Made by a program: the position numbers and the translations under genes. A DNA stretch of 64,000 nucleotides from LD21 sp963715785 (GTDB taxonomy: Bacteria > Bacteroidota > Bacteroidia > Bacteroidales > VadinHA17). Of the stretch, positions 40,369 to 49,011 are shown in pieces. The stretch covers positions 62,001-126,000 of the forward strand of contig OY970276.1 in assembly GCA_963715785.1 (NCBI GenBank). The letters run 5' to 3'. Position 1 is the stretch's first letter. Each line of letters starts with the position of its first letter. The notes beneath the pieces were generated by a model. The model did no database searches and had not been told where the DNA came from. It saw only the letters and a program-made list of their open reading frames with translations.

Positions 40369-41706
40369 ATGAAGAAGAGTATTTCCATGAGGACCGTTTG
40401 CATACTGATATCCGGCATTCTGTTTGCAGCAATATTCAATTCCTGTGCACCCATGCAGCAGACAACGGATTACAAGGATCTTTCCTATCTGTATAATCCA
40501 ACCAAAAGTCCGATAAATCCACGATTTAATATCGTCAATATGACTGATGAATCGTCGGAGATATCTATCAGATTTCCTGCCAGTGATCTTTTTTTCTCTG
40601 AAGCAAATCCTACAGGCGTTCCGACCGCCCAGTTACTTGTGACGTTTAAACTTTTTAATATGACCCAGGGAAAAGGTATTGCCGATACAGCCGCATTAAA
40701 CCTGAGTATAGTCAAAGAAGAAGGAAAACCGGAATATATTTATAAAGCTCCTCTTGAGGTTGAGAAAGGTATGGAATACCTTGTGGAAATAAAAGTTCTT
40801 GACAGGCTGAGGCTTCTCATATCACAATCCTTTGTTGAGTTCAATACTCTTTCCTACTTTAACAGGTATAATTTCATTCTGCAGGGACATTTCGATAAAA
40901 ATGAACTTTTTAGTCCGATACTAAGGCTGGATGAATATGTAAATCTATTATATACCCGCGGGCATATTGACAGTTTGTATATCTCATATTACAAACCTTT
41001 CAAAGAAGTTCCGGATCCGCCATCGATGCTTCTGCCTGAAAAAACTCTTGATTATGATCCTCAGAAAGTTGTGGCTTTGCCATATTCCGACACGTTACCG
41101 ATGATGTTTCCTAAAGAAGGCATATACCTGTGCTCAGTAGACAGGAACATAACAGATGGGATTACATTATTAAATTTTGGTTCAGCTTACCCCAGGCTAA
41201 CAAATCCGGAGGTGATGATAGAACCATTGGCTTACCTGGCTACCCAGGACGAAATGACTGAACTGAGAACCGCGGTCAGACCCAAAGTTGCGCTTGACGA
41301 ATTCTGGATCAAATGCGGCGGGAATATAGATAAGGCTCGCGAATTGATAAGGATCTACTATACCAGGGCACAATATTCAAATTATTACTTCTCGTCATAT
41401 AAAGAAGGCTGGCGAAGTGAAAGAGGCATGATCTATATTATATACGGACCGCCTGATAAGGTTTATAAGACAGCCGATGGGGAGAGCTGGGGTTATAAAA
41501 AGCCAAATGTAAGATCAAAATGGGGAGGCAGATTTTCAACATCCGAGTCATATCTCTATTTCACGTTTAAGAAAAGAGCAAATGTCTTTTCTGATAATGA
41601 CTACTACCTTAGCCGCAGCGAAAGCCTTATAACCTATTGGGACAGGGCAATAGCCAACTGGAGAAAAGGGATCGTATTCCGCCTCGACAATCCGAAAGAT
41701 ATCTAG
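40369..41706 (+). CDS. GWxTD-domain lipoprotein
   Basis: The 445-residue product starts at the ATG at 40369; an upstream TTG frame overlaps the thioesterase and is not credible. A further ATG at 40387 is possible. The lipoprotein signal ends in FNSCAPMQQ. A beta-rich N-terminal part (about 40-250) is followed by a GWxTD-type domain near 300-420 (LDEFWIKCGGNIDKARELIRIYY, YKEGWRSERGMIYIIYGPPDKVY and ESWGY). This family is frequent in Bacteroidota, Ignavibacteria and other environmental bacteria. Its function is unknown. It is third in the ABC-F/thioesterase operon. Confidence 0.83.
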   Translation: MKKSISMRTVCILISGILFAAIFNSCAPMQQTTDYKDLSYLYNPTKSPINPRFNIVNMTDESSEISIRFPASDLFFSEANPTGVPTAQLLVTFKLFNMTQGKGIADTAALNLSIVKEEGKPEYIYKAPLEVEKGMEYLVEIKVLDRLRLLISQSFVEFNTLSYFNRYNFILQGHFDKNELFSPILRLDEYVNLLYTRGHIDSLYISYYKPFKEVPDPPSMLLPEKTLDYDPQKVVALPYSDTLPMMFPKEGIYLCSVDRNITDGITLLNFGSAYPRLTNPEVMIEPLAYLATQDEMTELRTAVRPKVALDEFWIKCGGNIDKARELIRIYYTRAQYSNYYFSSYKEGWRSERGMIYIIYGPPDKVYKTADGESWGYKKPNVRSKWGGRFSTSESYLYFTFKKRANVFSDNDYYLSRSESLITYWDRAIANWRKGIVFRLDNPKDI

Positions 41707-41857
41707 GAAGTTCTGAATAAATTCAAAACCATTTGAGATTCTTTGCATTACATTGTGGATAAACAATAACCACAAACAGATTCCAAAATAGTCCTGAAGA
41801 GGAACGAAATAATTTGGAGTACAGTTTTACCATTAATCAATCGAAATATAGTTTTAT

Positions 41858-42598
41858 ATGCAGAAAGAATCAGAATGCATCTTTGGGTTACACGCTGTAA
41901 TAGAGGCCATTAAAGCCGGAAAACAGATTGACCGTCTTCTTGTAAGGCAGGGCCTTCAGGGCGCTCTCTATCATGAACTTATGACTGAGGTAAAAGCTCA
42001 TAATATCGTTTTTCAAATTGTTCCGCTGGAGAGAATAGAACTGGTTACCAGGAAGAATCATCAGGGAGTACTTGCGTGGCTTTCAGTAATTGAATATCAA
42101 TATATTGCAAATCTGCTTCCAATGATATTCGAAAAGGGTGAAGATCCTTTGATAATTGCCCTTGACGGTGTCTCAGATGTCCGGAATTTTGGAGCTATTG
42201 TCCGCACAGCAGAATGTTTGGGAGCACATGCGATCATTATCCCTGAAAAAGGATCAGCAAGGATAACAGCCGATGCAGTAAAGACATCAGCCGGGGCTTT
42301 GCATTCATTTCCGGTATGCAGGGAAAAGAGTATAGTACGATCAATTGAATATCTGAAAGAATCAGGTCTCAGGGTGTTTTGCGCCGGTGAAAAATCTGCA
42401 CGGGCAGCTTCTGAGATTGATCTTAAAGGCCCTTCGGTTCTGATTCTGGGTTCTGAGGACAAGGGCATCAGCCGTGAACTCATAGCTTTAGCTGATGATC
42501 AGGTGAAGATACCAATGACCGGCAGCATTGGATCATTGAATGTATCGGTAGCAGCCGGTATTCTGTTATACGAGATAATAAGACAGCGGTCGGCGTGA
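41858..42598 (+). CDS. rlmB: 23S rRNA 2'-O-methyltransferase RlmB (TrmH family)
   Basis: The 246-residue SpoU-class enzyme carries the N-terminal substrate-binding domain (CIFGLHAVIEAIKAGKQIDRLLVRQG, then NHQGVLAWL). The trefoil-knot SAM domain holds LIIALDGVSDVRNFGAIVRTAECLGAHAIIIP with motif 1, LILGSEDKGIS with motif 2 and IPMTGSIGSLNVSVAAGILLYEI with motif 3. It methylates the 2'-OH of G2251 in 23S rRNA in E. coli. All three motifs are complete. The gene is 151 bp after the GWxTD gene and is convergent with the transaldolase gene, 1 bp between stops. Confidence 0.92.
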   Translation: MQKESECIFGLHAVIEAIKAGKQIDRLLVRQGLQGALYHELMTEVKAHNIVFQIVPLERIELVTRKNHQGVLAWLSVIEYQYIANLLPMIFEKGEDPLIIALDGVSDVRNFGAIVRTAECLGAHAIIIPEKGSARITADAVKTSAGALHSFPVCREKSIVRSIEYLKESGLRVFCAGEKSARAASEIDLKGPSVLILGSEDKGISRELIALADDQVKIPMTGSIGSLNVSVAAGILLYEIIRQRSA

Positions 42599-42599
42599 G

Positions 42600-43817
42600 T
42601 TATTCTATGATGTTTCTGATCCTCTGGTCGAGGCTTTCCTGATCGGCTGTAAATGATGCCAGACCAGCAAGCGTCAATAAGGTATCGGGAGCAATTTTGC
42701 CTTCACTGATCTTCTTATCCCAATGTGCGTAAACAGGAATTTTTCCGTCGTTTGCAACAAAACCCTTTTCCTCCTTAGTGAGCGACGGAAACATATCCTC
42801 GCATCCCTCTTCATGAGCTATATGAATCAATTCCTGGCCTGAGGAAGGTATCTTTCCTGCCAATCTTTCTGAAAGCTTAAGTACCTTATTATCGACATCC
42901 CAGAACTTCTCGATATGAGCGTCTTTTGCATTATCGAATATACTGACTTCATAATTTTCATGAGTCCTTGAGGTAAACTTTCCCGATAATTCTTTATGTC
43001 CGGCAGCGGCAACCTTTGGCGGCATTGTAAAAACATCCACTCCGGCAAGAAGTTCAAGCTGATTGTAGTTCCTCAGACTGGCAGCAATCTGTTTGGTCTG
43101 CCATGGGTTCTCGGCGGTCAGGCCAGTTACCCAGTTCTGGGATGAAATAACTGCTTTCTCTCCCACCCCTGAGCCGTCACCAAGGTTGTTATTGATCATA
43201 AAAGCACCTATTCTCCCGAGGAAAACATTTACATAATCCGGCCGGGCCACCCTGGTCACCAGCACATTTTCCCGTGCACTGAACCCCAGCGTAAAATTAA
43301 CCTTAACGCCCGAATCCTTCAGCAGCCTGGCCCCTATCAAGCCTTCCGCCGTATAGGGAACCTTTACAATAAACTGTTCCGGACAAATATCATGAAATCT
43401 TCTGCCATAATTTTGAATTGCCTTAATATCATGGGCGGTATCAGTGTGTAGTTCTACGCTTACGTAACCACCGAATTTGGAAGCCAGCCGTAGCGCATGT
43501 CGTGCATTTATAATAAATGCTATCTCTTTTACCCGTTCTTCCTGTGGCAGATCTCTGACTACACTTTTTGCTTCGGTTATAAAAATGTCGTATATTCCTT
43601 TTTGTATTTCATGGTTAAGTAACGAATTATTTGTCGTTAACGCACACATTTCCGACGACCAGTTTGCCTCTGCTTCTTCAACATCACCCGTATCGAGCCA
43701 GAGCTCTGTACCTGCATTTGTAAGTGATTCCCAGAAGGGGTCGCTTTTGCCTGCAACATGTTTTTCATTGAGGTTCTTCCAAACAAAATCACTGATTCTG
43801 GTATTAATGTCAGCCAT
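42600..43817 (-). CDS. Transaldolase family protein
   Basis: The 405-residue product starts at the ATG at 43817; the TTG at 43844 is not needed. The barrel core reads ELWLDTGDVEEAEANW, EERVKEIAFIINARHALRLASKFGGYVSVELHTDTAHD and FIVKVPYTAEGLIGARLLKDSGVKVNFTLGFSARE. The Lys in VKVPYT is the Schiff-base residue. RIGAFMINNNLGDGSGVG and the phosphate-binding segment follow. It is longer than the 215-residue TalC type and nearer the length of plant/actinobacterial-type transaldolases. It transfers dihydroxyacetone units in the non-oxidative pentose phosphate pathway. It stands alone. Confidence 0.85.
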   Translation of the reverse strand: MADINTRISDFVWKNLNEKHVAGKSDPFWESLTNAGTELWLDTGDVEEAEANWSSEMCALTTNNSLLNHEIQKGIYDIFITEAKSVVRDLPQEERVKEIAFIINARHALRLASKFGGYVSVELHTDTAHDIKAIQNYGRRFHDICPEQFIVKVPYTAEGLIGARLLKDSGVKVNFTLGFSARENVLVTRVARPDYVNVFLGRIGAFMINNNLGDGSGVGEKAVISSQNWVTGLTAENPWQTKQIAASLRNYNQLELLAGVDVFTMPPKVAAAGHKELSGKFTSRTHENYEVSIFDNAKDAHIEKFWDVDNKVLKLSERLAGKIPSSGQELIHIAHEEGCEDMFPSLTKEEKGFVANDGKIPVYAHWDKKISEGKIAPDTLLTLAGLASFTADQESLDQRIRNIIE

Positions 43818-44081
43818 GGTTTCAAGTATTGATGTGAAATTCAACTAATTCATTTTTTCAATTATGCCTCCCCTGTATGCTGTCGGAAAACTTTTCAGGC
43901 CAAACTCCAAAGAGTGCAACTTAATCCGGCTGCACAAATAATTCAATAAGCCATATTGCCTGATCGTTTATAAAGGGCATTTTTCTTTACATAAATATTT
44001 AGTGGCAAAAATAGATAATTTATCAATCCGTCTCATTGAATATTTTTAGCTTTACAACATACCAACAAAAATAAATTCGCA

Positions 44082-45356
44082 ATGAGAACAATCATTATAT
44101 TCATTTTGTTTAGCCTCTCCATTACGGCGTCGGCTCAAGAGAGTTTTAATAAGTTTTTTACAGACAAAGTGTTAAGGTTTGATTTCATGCTTGCAGGCAA
44201 CAATCATTCTACATCTGTTTATCCTGTAGGAATGAAAGAGGAACCTTTCTGGGCAGGATCGAATACAAATCTCATCAATACCTTTAACAGGGGTAATTTC
44301 AAGTATGAACTTTTCGATCTGACCAGCAACAAGCTTATCTACTCAAGAGCTTTCTGCACGCTTTTCCAGGAATGGCAGACAACCGCTGAAGCAAAAACCA
44401 CTGAAAAAAGCTTTTATGAGGTAGCAACGATGCCATATCCCAGGGATAAAGTCAGATTCATTCTAAGCAAAAGAGGACGCAGCGGTATATTTTCTGAATT
44501 ATATTCAACCATAATAGATCCGGCAAATTACTTCATCAGGAAAGAAAAACCGGTAAACGTGGCAACCACAAAAATATATGGCAGCGGTGATCCACATAAA
44601 TCGGTCGATCTTGCATTTCTTGCAGAGGGTTACAAGGCCGATGAAATGGGAAAATTCAGGGCAGATGTAAAAATGATGGCTGACTATCTGTTTGCAGAGC
44701 CACCCTTCAGCGATTACAAAGATAAATTTAATATCTGGGCAGTCGAATCAGTATCGCAGGATTCAGGAACGGATATCCCCGGCGAGCATGTATATGTTAA
44801 TACAGCTTTAAATTCAAGCTTCTCTACCTTTGACGTTGACAGGTATCTGACCACCCAGGATATCAAGTCAGTAAACGATTTTGCAGCAGCAGTTCCGCAT
44901 GATTATATTATTATCCTTATAAATAGCAAAAAGTATGGAGGAGGAGGTGTTTACAACTATTATGTGGGGACAACTACCGGGCACCCTTTATCGCCAAAAG
45001 TTTTTATTCATGAATTCGGGCATGGGTTTGCAGGTTTGGGCGACGAATATTATTCATCTACTGTAGCCTATGATGAGTTTTATCCATTGGATGTGGAACC
45101 ATGGGAACCAAACCTCACTACCATGGTGAATTTTGAGTCGAAATGGAAAAACCTGATAGCAAAAAATACACCCCTGCCAACGCCGCCGGAAGAGAAATAC
45201 AGTAATGTAACAGGGTTATTTGAAGGAGGAGGGTATTCTGCAAAAGGGATATTCAGGCCAGAGATGGATTGCCGCATGAAAAGCAATGATTCGAAGGGGT
45301 ACTGCACCGTCTGCAGGAATGCAATAAAGGAAACAATCGAGTTTTTTATAAAATAA
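44082..45356 (+). CDS. M64 family (IgA peptidase-type) metallopeptidase
   Basis: The 424-residue secreted protein has signal peptide MRTIIIFILFSLSITASAQ. An N-terminal beta domain (about 20-165) precedes the metalloprotease domain (KSVDLAFLAEGYKADEMGKF, NIWAVESVSQDSGTDIPG). The zinc motif is HEFGHGFAGLGDEYY near 312-326, matching HExxHxxGxxDE of peptidase family M64. PEMDCRMKSNDSKGYCTVCRNA near the C-terminus is a family signature with Cys pairs. The Bacteroidota members are mostly uncharacterised and most are not IgA-specific. The gene ends at a strong hairpin and converges on a small membrane protein gene. Confidence 0.9.
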   Translation: MRTIIIFILFSLSITASAQESFNKFFTDKVLRFDFMLAGNNHSTSVYPVGMKEEPFWAGSNTNLINTFNRGNFKYELFDLTSNKLIYSRAFCTLFQEWQTTAEAKTTEKSFYEVATMPYPRDKVRFILSKRGRSGIFSELYSTIIDPANYFIRKEKPVNVATTKIYGSGDPHKSVDLAFLAEGYKADEMGKFRADVKMMADYLFAEPPFSDYKDKFNIWAVESVSQDSGTDIPGEHVYVNTALNSSFSTFDVDRYLTTQDIKSVNDFAAAVPHDYIIILINSKKYGGGGVYNYYVGTTTGHPLSPKVFIHEFGHGFAGLGDEYYSSTVAYDEFYPLDVEPWEPNLTTMVNFESKWKNLIAKNTPLPTPPEEKYSNVTGLFEGGGYSAKGIFRPEMDCRMKSNDSKGYCTVCRNAIKETIEFFIK

Positions 45357-45358
45357 GA

Positions 45359-45390
45359 AGTCAGGGATGCCTTCTCCGGCATCCCTGACT
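45359..45390. terminator. Hairpin between convergent genes
   Basis: A perfect 13-bp stem, AGTCAGGGATGCC with GGCATCCCTGACT, encloses the loop TTCTCC. On the minus strand it is followed by CTTATTTTAT, so it should stop transcription of the DUF6249-like gene; there is no T-run on the plus side. Confidence 0.7.
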
Positions 45391-45407
45391 CCCTGATTCC
45401 CTGGTTC

Positions 45408-45752
45408 TTATTTACTCTTCCTGTCGATCAGGTAGAACAGAACAAGACTCAAACCACCGAAAAGGAATATCATTGATGTATAATCGGCTCCGTTTTCCAT
45501 AACCTGCATAGAATCGAGGATTGCTCCGGTAATGATTCCTACTGCGACACCCATGAATAACATGCCTATTTTCAGTGTCATCTTGTTCCAGTTGAACAAT
45601 GGTTGATTACCTTCTTTTCCTGTATTGAAAAGACTGGCGTCAGCTCCCTTGTCAATGAGTGCCATTCTCTCTTTATTGCGGGTAGTGACCGATACATAAT
45701 AGATTCCAAATACTGTGGCAAAAAATGCGATAAATGCTACTAAAACTCCCAT
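45408..45752 (-). CDS. Small three-helix membrane protein (DUF6249-like)
   Basis: The 114-residue protein has a first transmembrane helix at 1-23 (MGVLVAFIAFFATVFGIYYV). A short cytoplasmic loop follows with NKERMALIDKGADASLF, and then two more helices (IGMLFMGVAVGIITGAILDSM and TSMIFLFGGLSLVLFYLI). The ERMALIDKG motif occurs in a Bacteroidota family I recall as DUF6249, often next to ECF sigma genes; I cannot confirm the number. It is divergent from the sigma gene at 45891 with a 138-bp shared region, so the three genes probably form one regulatory module. Function is unknown. Confidence 0.75.
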   Translation of the reverse strand: MGVLVAFIAFFATVFGIYYVSVTTRNKERMALIDKGADASLFNTGKEGNQPLFNWNKMTLKIGMLFMGVAVGIITGAILDSMQVMENGADYTSMIFLFGGLSLVLFYLIDRKSK

Positions 45753-45865
45753 GACTGTAATTTTTATTGTTTAAGAACTCTTTTTGTACCTTTAGACTAT
45801 ATGAGTCGTGGCCCGGTTACAAAAAAAGAATAATAAATAAATTAATTTTCTACGTAACCAATTAA

Positions 45866-45873
45866 TAACTTTG
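45866..45873 (+). promoter_or_regulatory. -7 box upstream of the first sigma factor gene
   Basis: TAACTTTG is a perfect TAnnTTTG match 18-25 bp before the ATG. The -33 region reads ATTTTC, a poor TTTG match, so the promoter may need an activator or the sigma factor itself. Confidence 0.35.
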
Positions 45874-45890
45874 CTCGTCAAACATGCAGA

Positions 45891-46466
45891 ATGGATTATA
45901 AGGGTGACAGATATTATATAGAAAAGATCCTTGACGGAAACAGTAATGCGTTCGGCTTCATTGTTGACAGGCATAAGAATAAGGCTTATAATCTGGCTTT
46001 CAGAATATGCGGAAATCATGAAGAAGCTGAGGAGCTTGCACAGGATTCATTTCTTAAGGCTTACAGGTCGCTGAGGAGCTTTAAGATGAAAAGCAGTTTT
46101 GCCACATGGCTTTACAGGATTGTATATAATACCAGTATTTCACATGTAAGAATAAAGAAAAAAGGTGTTCTTTCGCTCGAGGATTTTCCTGCAGATGCAA
46201 CGGATTTCATAGGCAGCAACACTTCAGAAGAAGAAGCTGAGCTGGAATACAGAAGCTCCCTGGTTAACTTTGCCCTTCAGAAGATTAACGAAGAGGAGAG
46301 GGCGCTTGTCAGCTTATACTACTATGAAGAAATGCCGACGGATGAGATATCGGAAGTAACCGGAATCAGCAAATCAAACATAAAGGTAAAACTATTCAGA
46401 GCCCGCCAGAAAATGCTGGAAATAATTGAAAAAGTCGAAAAGAAAAAATTTACATATCATGAATAA
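45891..46466 (+). CDS. ECF-type RNA polymerase sigma factor
   Basis: The 191-residue sigma-70 family protein has region 2 (IVDRHKNKAYNLAFRICGNHEEAEELAQDSFLKAYRSLRSFKMKSSFATWLYRIVYNTSISHVR, about 25-88). Region 4 covers about 120-180 (LQKINEEERALVSLYYYEEMPTDEISEVTGISKSNIKVKLFRARQKM). These are the two regions of an ECF factor, with no region 1 or 3. Its stop overlaps the next start by 8 bp (ATGAATAA), which couples its translation to the putative anti-sigma gene. The divergent neighbour is a DUF6249-like membrane protein. The regulon is unknown. Confidence 0.93.
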   Translation: MDYKGDRYYIEKILDGNSNAFGFIVDRHKNKAYNLAFRICGNHEEAEELAQDSFLKAYRSLRSFKMKSSFATWLYRIVYNTSISHVRIKKKGVLSLEDFPADATDFIGSNTSEEEAELEYRSSLVNFALQKINEEERALVSLYYYEEMPTDEISEVTGISKSNIKVKLFRARQKMLEIIEKVEKKKFTYHE

Positions 46467-46872
46467 CCAGGAAAAATACAATGATGACCTTTTAAGGCAG
46501 TATCTTGCTCCTGAAAGGCTCGAACAGGCACCTGAAGGATTCACTTCAAAGGTTATGTCACGTGTGAATCTGGAGACAACGCGACCATCAGCGGAAAGGT
46601 TTATAAAAAAGAGCCGTGTTCCTCTTATATATGCAGGTGTTATTGGTCTGCTGATTGCGCTGGCGTTCATGATTCCGGGAGAACAGTCTGATATGCTGGC
46701 TGCCCCATTCTTAAAAATTCTTTTAAAAACAGGATTTTCTATTCCCAAAATAAATCTATCCTCAATACTTAGCTTCTCGCTTCCATCAGTAACAATTTAT
46801 GTCACTATAGGAATTCTGTTTCTGACCATATTCGACAGAGCATTATACGGGATTTTCCACAAATCAAAATAG
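46459..46872 (+). CDS. Putative anti-sigma membrane protein
   Basis: The 137-residue product starts at the ATG at 46459; an in-frame TTG lies 33 bp upstream inside the sigma gene. The N-terminal 55 residues are cytoplasmic (YNDDLLRQYLAPERLEQAPEGFTSKVMSRV), with APEGFT.KVM.RV typical of Bacteroidota anti-sigma N-termini. Two transmembrane helices follow (VPLIYAGVIGLLIALAFMIP and VTIYVTIGILFLTIFDRALYGIF). No zinc-binding HxxxCxxC motif is seen. The 8-bp overlap with the sigma gene and the membrane topology support an anti-sigma role, which is inferred. Confidence 0.75.
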   Translation: MNNQEKYNDDLLRQYLAPERLEQAPEGFTSKVMSRVNLETTRPSAERFIKKSRVPLIYAGVIGLLIALAFMIPGEQSDMLAAPFLKILLKTGFSIPKINLSSILSFSLPSVTIYVTIGILFLTIFDRALYGIFHKSK

Positions 46873-46900
46873 TCTGATGAAACAGGAGCTGAAATGATTC

Positions 46901-47176
46901 TTACATGGGCTCGACCTTCGAATTGAGCCCTTTCAAATTAAGTGAACGGCTCATGGCATTGAGGATCTCAACAACACCCAATTTGACTTCACAGCTTCCT
47001 TTAAAATGGACTATAAGAGCACATTGCTCAGCCTGCACTGAGTCGTGGCCGCAGATTTCGACTAATGATTTGATGACATGCTCGAATGTATTTACGTCAT
47101 CGTTGTAGAGGATCAGAGAACCTGATTCTCTCCCCCCTCTCAGCTTGTCATCCTTATGAAGTGTTTTTTCTTTCAT
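46901..47176 (-). CDS. clpS: ClpS adaptor of the Clp protease
   Basis: The 91-residue protein matches ClpS over its full length: SLILYNDDVNTFEHVIKSLVEICGHDSVQAEQCALIVHFKGSCEVKLG. It contains the N-degron-binding motif NDDVNTFEHV and the conserved residues of the hydrophobic pocket. ClpS delivers N-end-rule substrates to ClpAP. No clpA or clpC is nearby. Its ATG overlaps the stop of the TPR-SPOR gene by 4 bp (ATGA), so it is translated with an envelope protein, an odd pairing. Confidence 0.92.
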   Translation of the reverse strand: MKEKTLHKDDKLRGGRESGSLILYNDDVNTFEHVIKSLVEICGHDSVQAEQCALIVHFKGSCEVKLGVVEILNAMSRSLNLKGLNSKVEPM

Positions 47177-48855
47177 TTCAGCTTTTCTAGTATTTGTTTC
47201 GCTGTTGCAACCGGTATCTCCTTATTACCAAGCCACGCAACAACCTGAGATTCACTGTACCCATTTCTTTTCAGCAGATCGGCATAAGTAGCCGCGGTTT
47301 CAAATGTAATAAATTTCCCAATTAAATAATCAATTTTGCCGTCATCAAGAAGTTTAATATCTAGACCCTTGTCGCCTGCTATTTTTCTTATCACATCCAC
47401 CACTTCTTCAGTAAGAGGCTTTAATGTTCTTACCACTTCAACCCTGAAGATGAGAGTAGGAGTGATTGTATCTCCCTTTATTACCTGGCTTTCTTTTTCA
47501 ATTGAATAAAAAGGCTTTTGTCCCCACTCCTTCTCAAGCACAGCTGCACGCTCAGATGAGACCCGCTTATTTGCCATAAGCGGCGCGACAAACGCATCCT
47601 TAAATCCCTTGCTTTTCACCTCTCTCAGAGCTTTTACAGCATCTGAATATTTACGAAACATCCCAGCATAGTAAATTGTTTTGTCGGTCCCATCAATGCG
47701 GAAACCATAAATAGGGATTATACCTTTAAAAAAGTCGGGTGTCACAGGATTACGAAAGACCGCAAGCTGAATACGGTAAATAAGTCCTGTCGGCACCTCG
47801 GGATTAAGGATTATCTTTTGTGTGGGATCATTTGAAGATATTCCTGAAATATCAAAAAATGAAAAGACCTGAACCTGAGTTTTAATAGGAGAAGCGACAA
47901 TCTTTGATGTATCGGGTTTCTTTTCTACGCCCACCGGCTTGATTACAGTATTTTTAGAAGAGTCTATAGTTCTGTCATTGATTGTTTTGATAGTGTTTTC
48001 ATTCTTCACATTTGAAGATTCCTGTTTATGGCTCATCATAAGCTGTGCTTCATGGTATTTCTGACTGGCACTATTCTGAAGGGCAGAAGCCGTCTTCTCA
48101 TTATCAAGAAGCCGGGCATAAAGAGCAGACTTCGCCGAGCCTGAAAGCTTCTCCATTTCTTTTCTCTGATTTGTTACAATAGCCGTTACAGAATCAGCTT
48201 TAAACTGATATTCGATTGCATCGCTAAGTACACGGTCATAATTGTCAGGGAGAGTGGCTTTTTTATCCTGTGATTTTTCGACAGGCTGCTGAATTTGCGG
48301 GATCACTGAAGGCTTAACTTCACTTTTGATGGAGTCGGGTTTATTTGCCTGTTTGACCTCAACAGGCTTAGCTGAATTTTCTGCTACCTGTCCTTTTTTC
48401 AGGGCACACTGATCAAGGAATTCCTGCACCCCCAATTCTTTTGATGCTTTTTTACCAACCCGGTCGATGTAAAGATTATAGGATTGAATTGCATCGGTGA
48501 ATTTTCCTGCCATTTGTTGCGCCCTGCCAAGATAAAACAGCCCGTCCGAAGGCAGTGTCTTAACATTCCCTCCGCTCTGAAGCGCAAGCTGCAGGAGCTT
48601 TATAGCCTCATCAGGTTCCCTGTTCAATTTCACAAGACAGACACCGGAATAATATTGATATAAGGGATCTTTGGAATAAGTCAGCAGTAATTCCCTGAAT
48701 TCGGCATAAGCTTTTTCATAATTACCCTGTGAATATGCCTCAAAAGAGGATTGACGGGTGGGTTTTGTCTGAACGGCTTGTGAAAAAAGATCATTAAAAG
48801 GTACCGCAAAAGCGATAATAATATAAAGCAAGATAATGTGTTTCTTAATTTTCAT
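47173..48855 (-). CDS. TPR and SPOR-like envelope protein
   Basis: The 560-residue protein has a signal peptide (HIILLYIIIAFAVPFNDLFSQ). TPR repeats span about 37-145 (SFEAYSQGNYEKAYAEFRELLLTYSKDPLYQYYSGVCLVKLNREPDEAIKLL and GKFTDAIQSYNLYIDRVG). A long low-complexity helical middle follows (about 160-330, Lys/Gln/Ser-rich with MEKLSGSAKSALYARLLDNEK). Two SPOR-like segments come last (YRIQLAVFRNPVTPDFFKGIIPIYGFRID... at about 375-440, and FRVEVVRTLKPLTEEV at about 475-550). SPOR domains bind denuded glycan strands at septa. It shares this tail type with the two proteins at the window start. It is co-translated with clpS. Confidence 0.85.
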   Translation of the reverse strand: MKIKKHIILLYIIIAFAVPFNDLFSQAVQTKPTRQSSFEAYSQGNYEKAYAEFRELLLTYSKDPLYQYYSGVCLVKLNREPDEAIKLLQLALQSGGNVKTLPSDGLFYLGRAQQMAGKFTDAIQSYNLYIDRVGKKASKELGVQEFLDQCALKKGQVAENSAKPVEVKQANKPDSIKSEVKPSVIPQIQQPVEKSQDKKATLPDNYDRVLSDAIEYQFKADSVTAIVTNQRKEMEKLSGSAKSALYARLLDNEKTASALQNSASQKYHEAQLMMSHKQESSNVKNENTIKTINDRTIDSSKNTVIKPVGVEKKPDTSKIVASPIKTQVQVFSFFDISGISSNDPTQKIILNPEVPTGLIYRIQLAVFRNPVTPDFFKGIIPIYGFRIDGTDKTIYYAGMFRKYSDAVKALREVKSKGFKDAFVAPLMANKRVSSERAAVLEKEWGQKPFYSIEKESQVIKGDTITPTLIFRVEVVRTLKPLTEEVVDVIRKIAGDKGLDIKLLDDGKIDYLIGKFITFETAATYADLLKRNGYSESQVVAWLGNKEIPVATAKQILEKLK

Positions 48856-49011
48856 ATCAGGGAATTAATTAAGCAAATAATTATTTTTCAGCATTTTAAT
48901 TAATAAAATTAATCGTTTGCCAGCTCTTTTGTGTTAATAACAATTGATTGATTTATTGCAAATAACAATTCAAACTTCGTAAATTTACCCATAATAACAA
49001 AATAAATAAGC

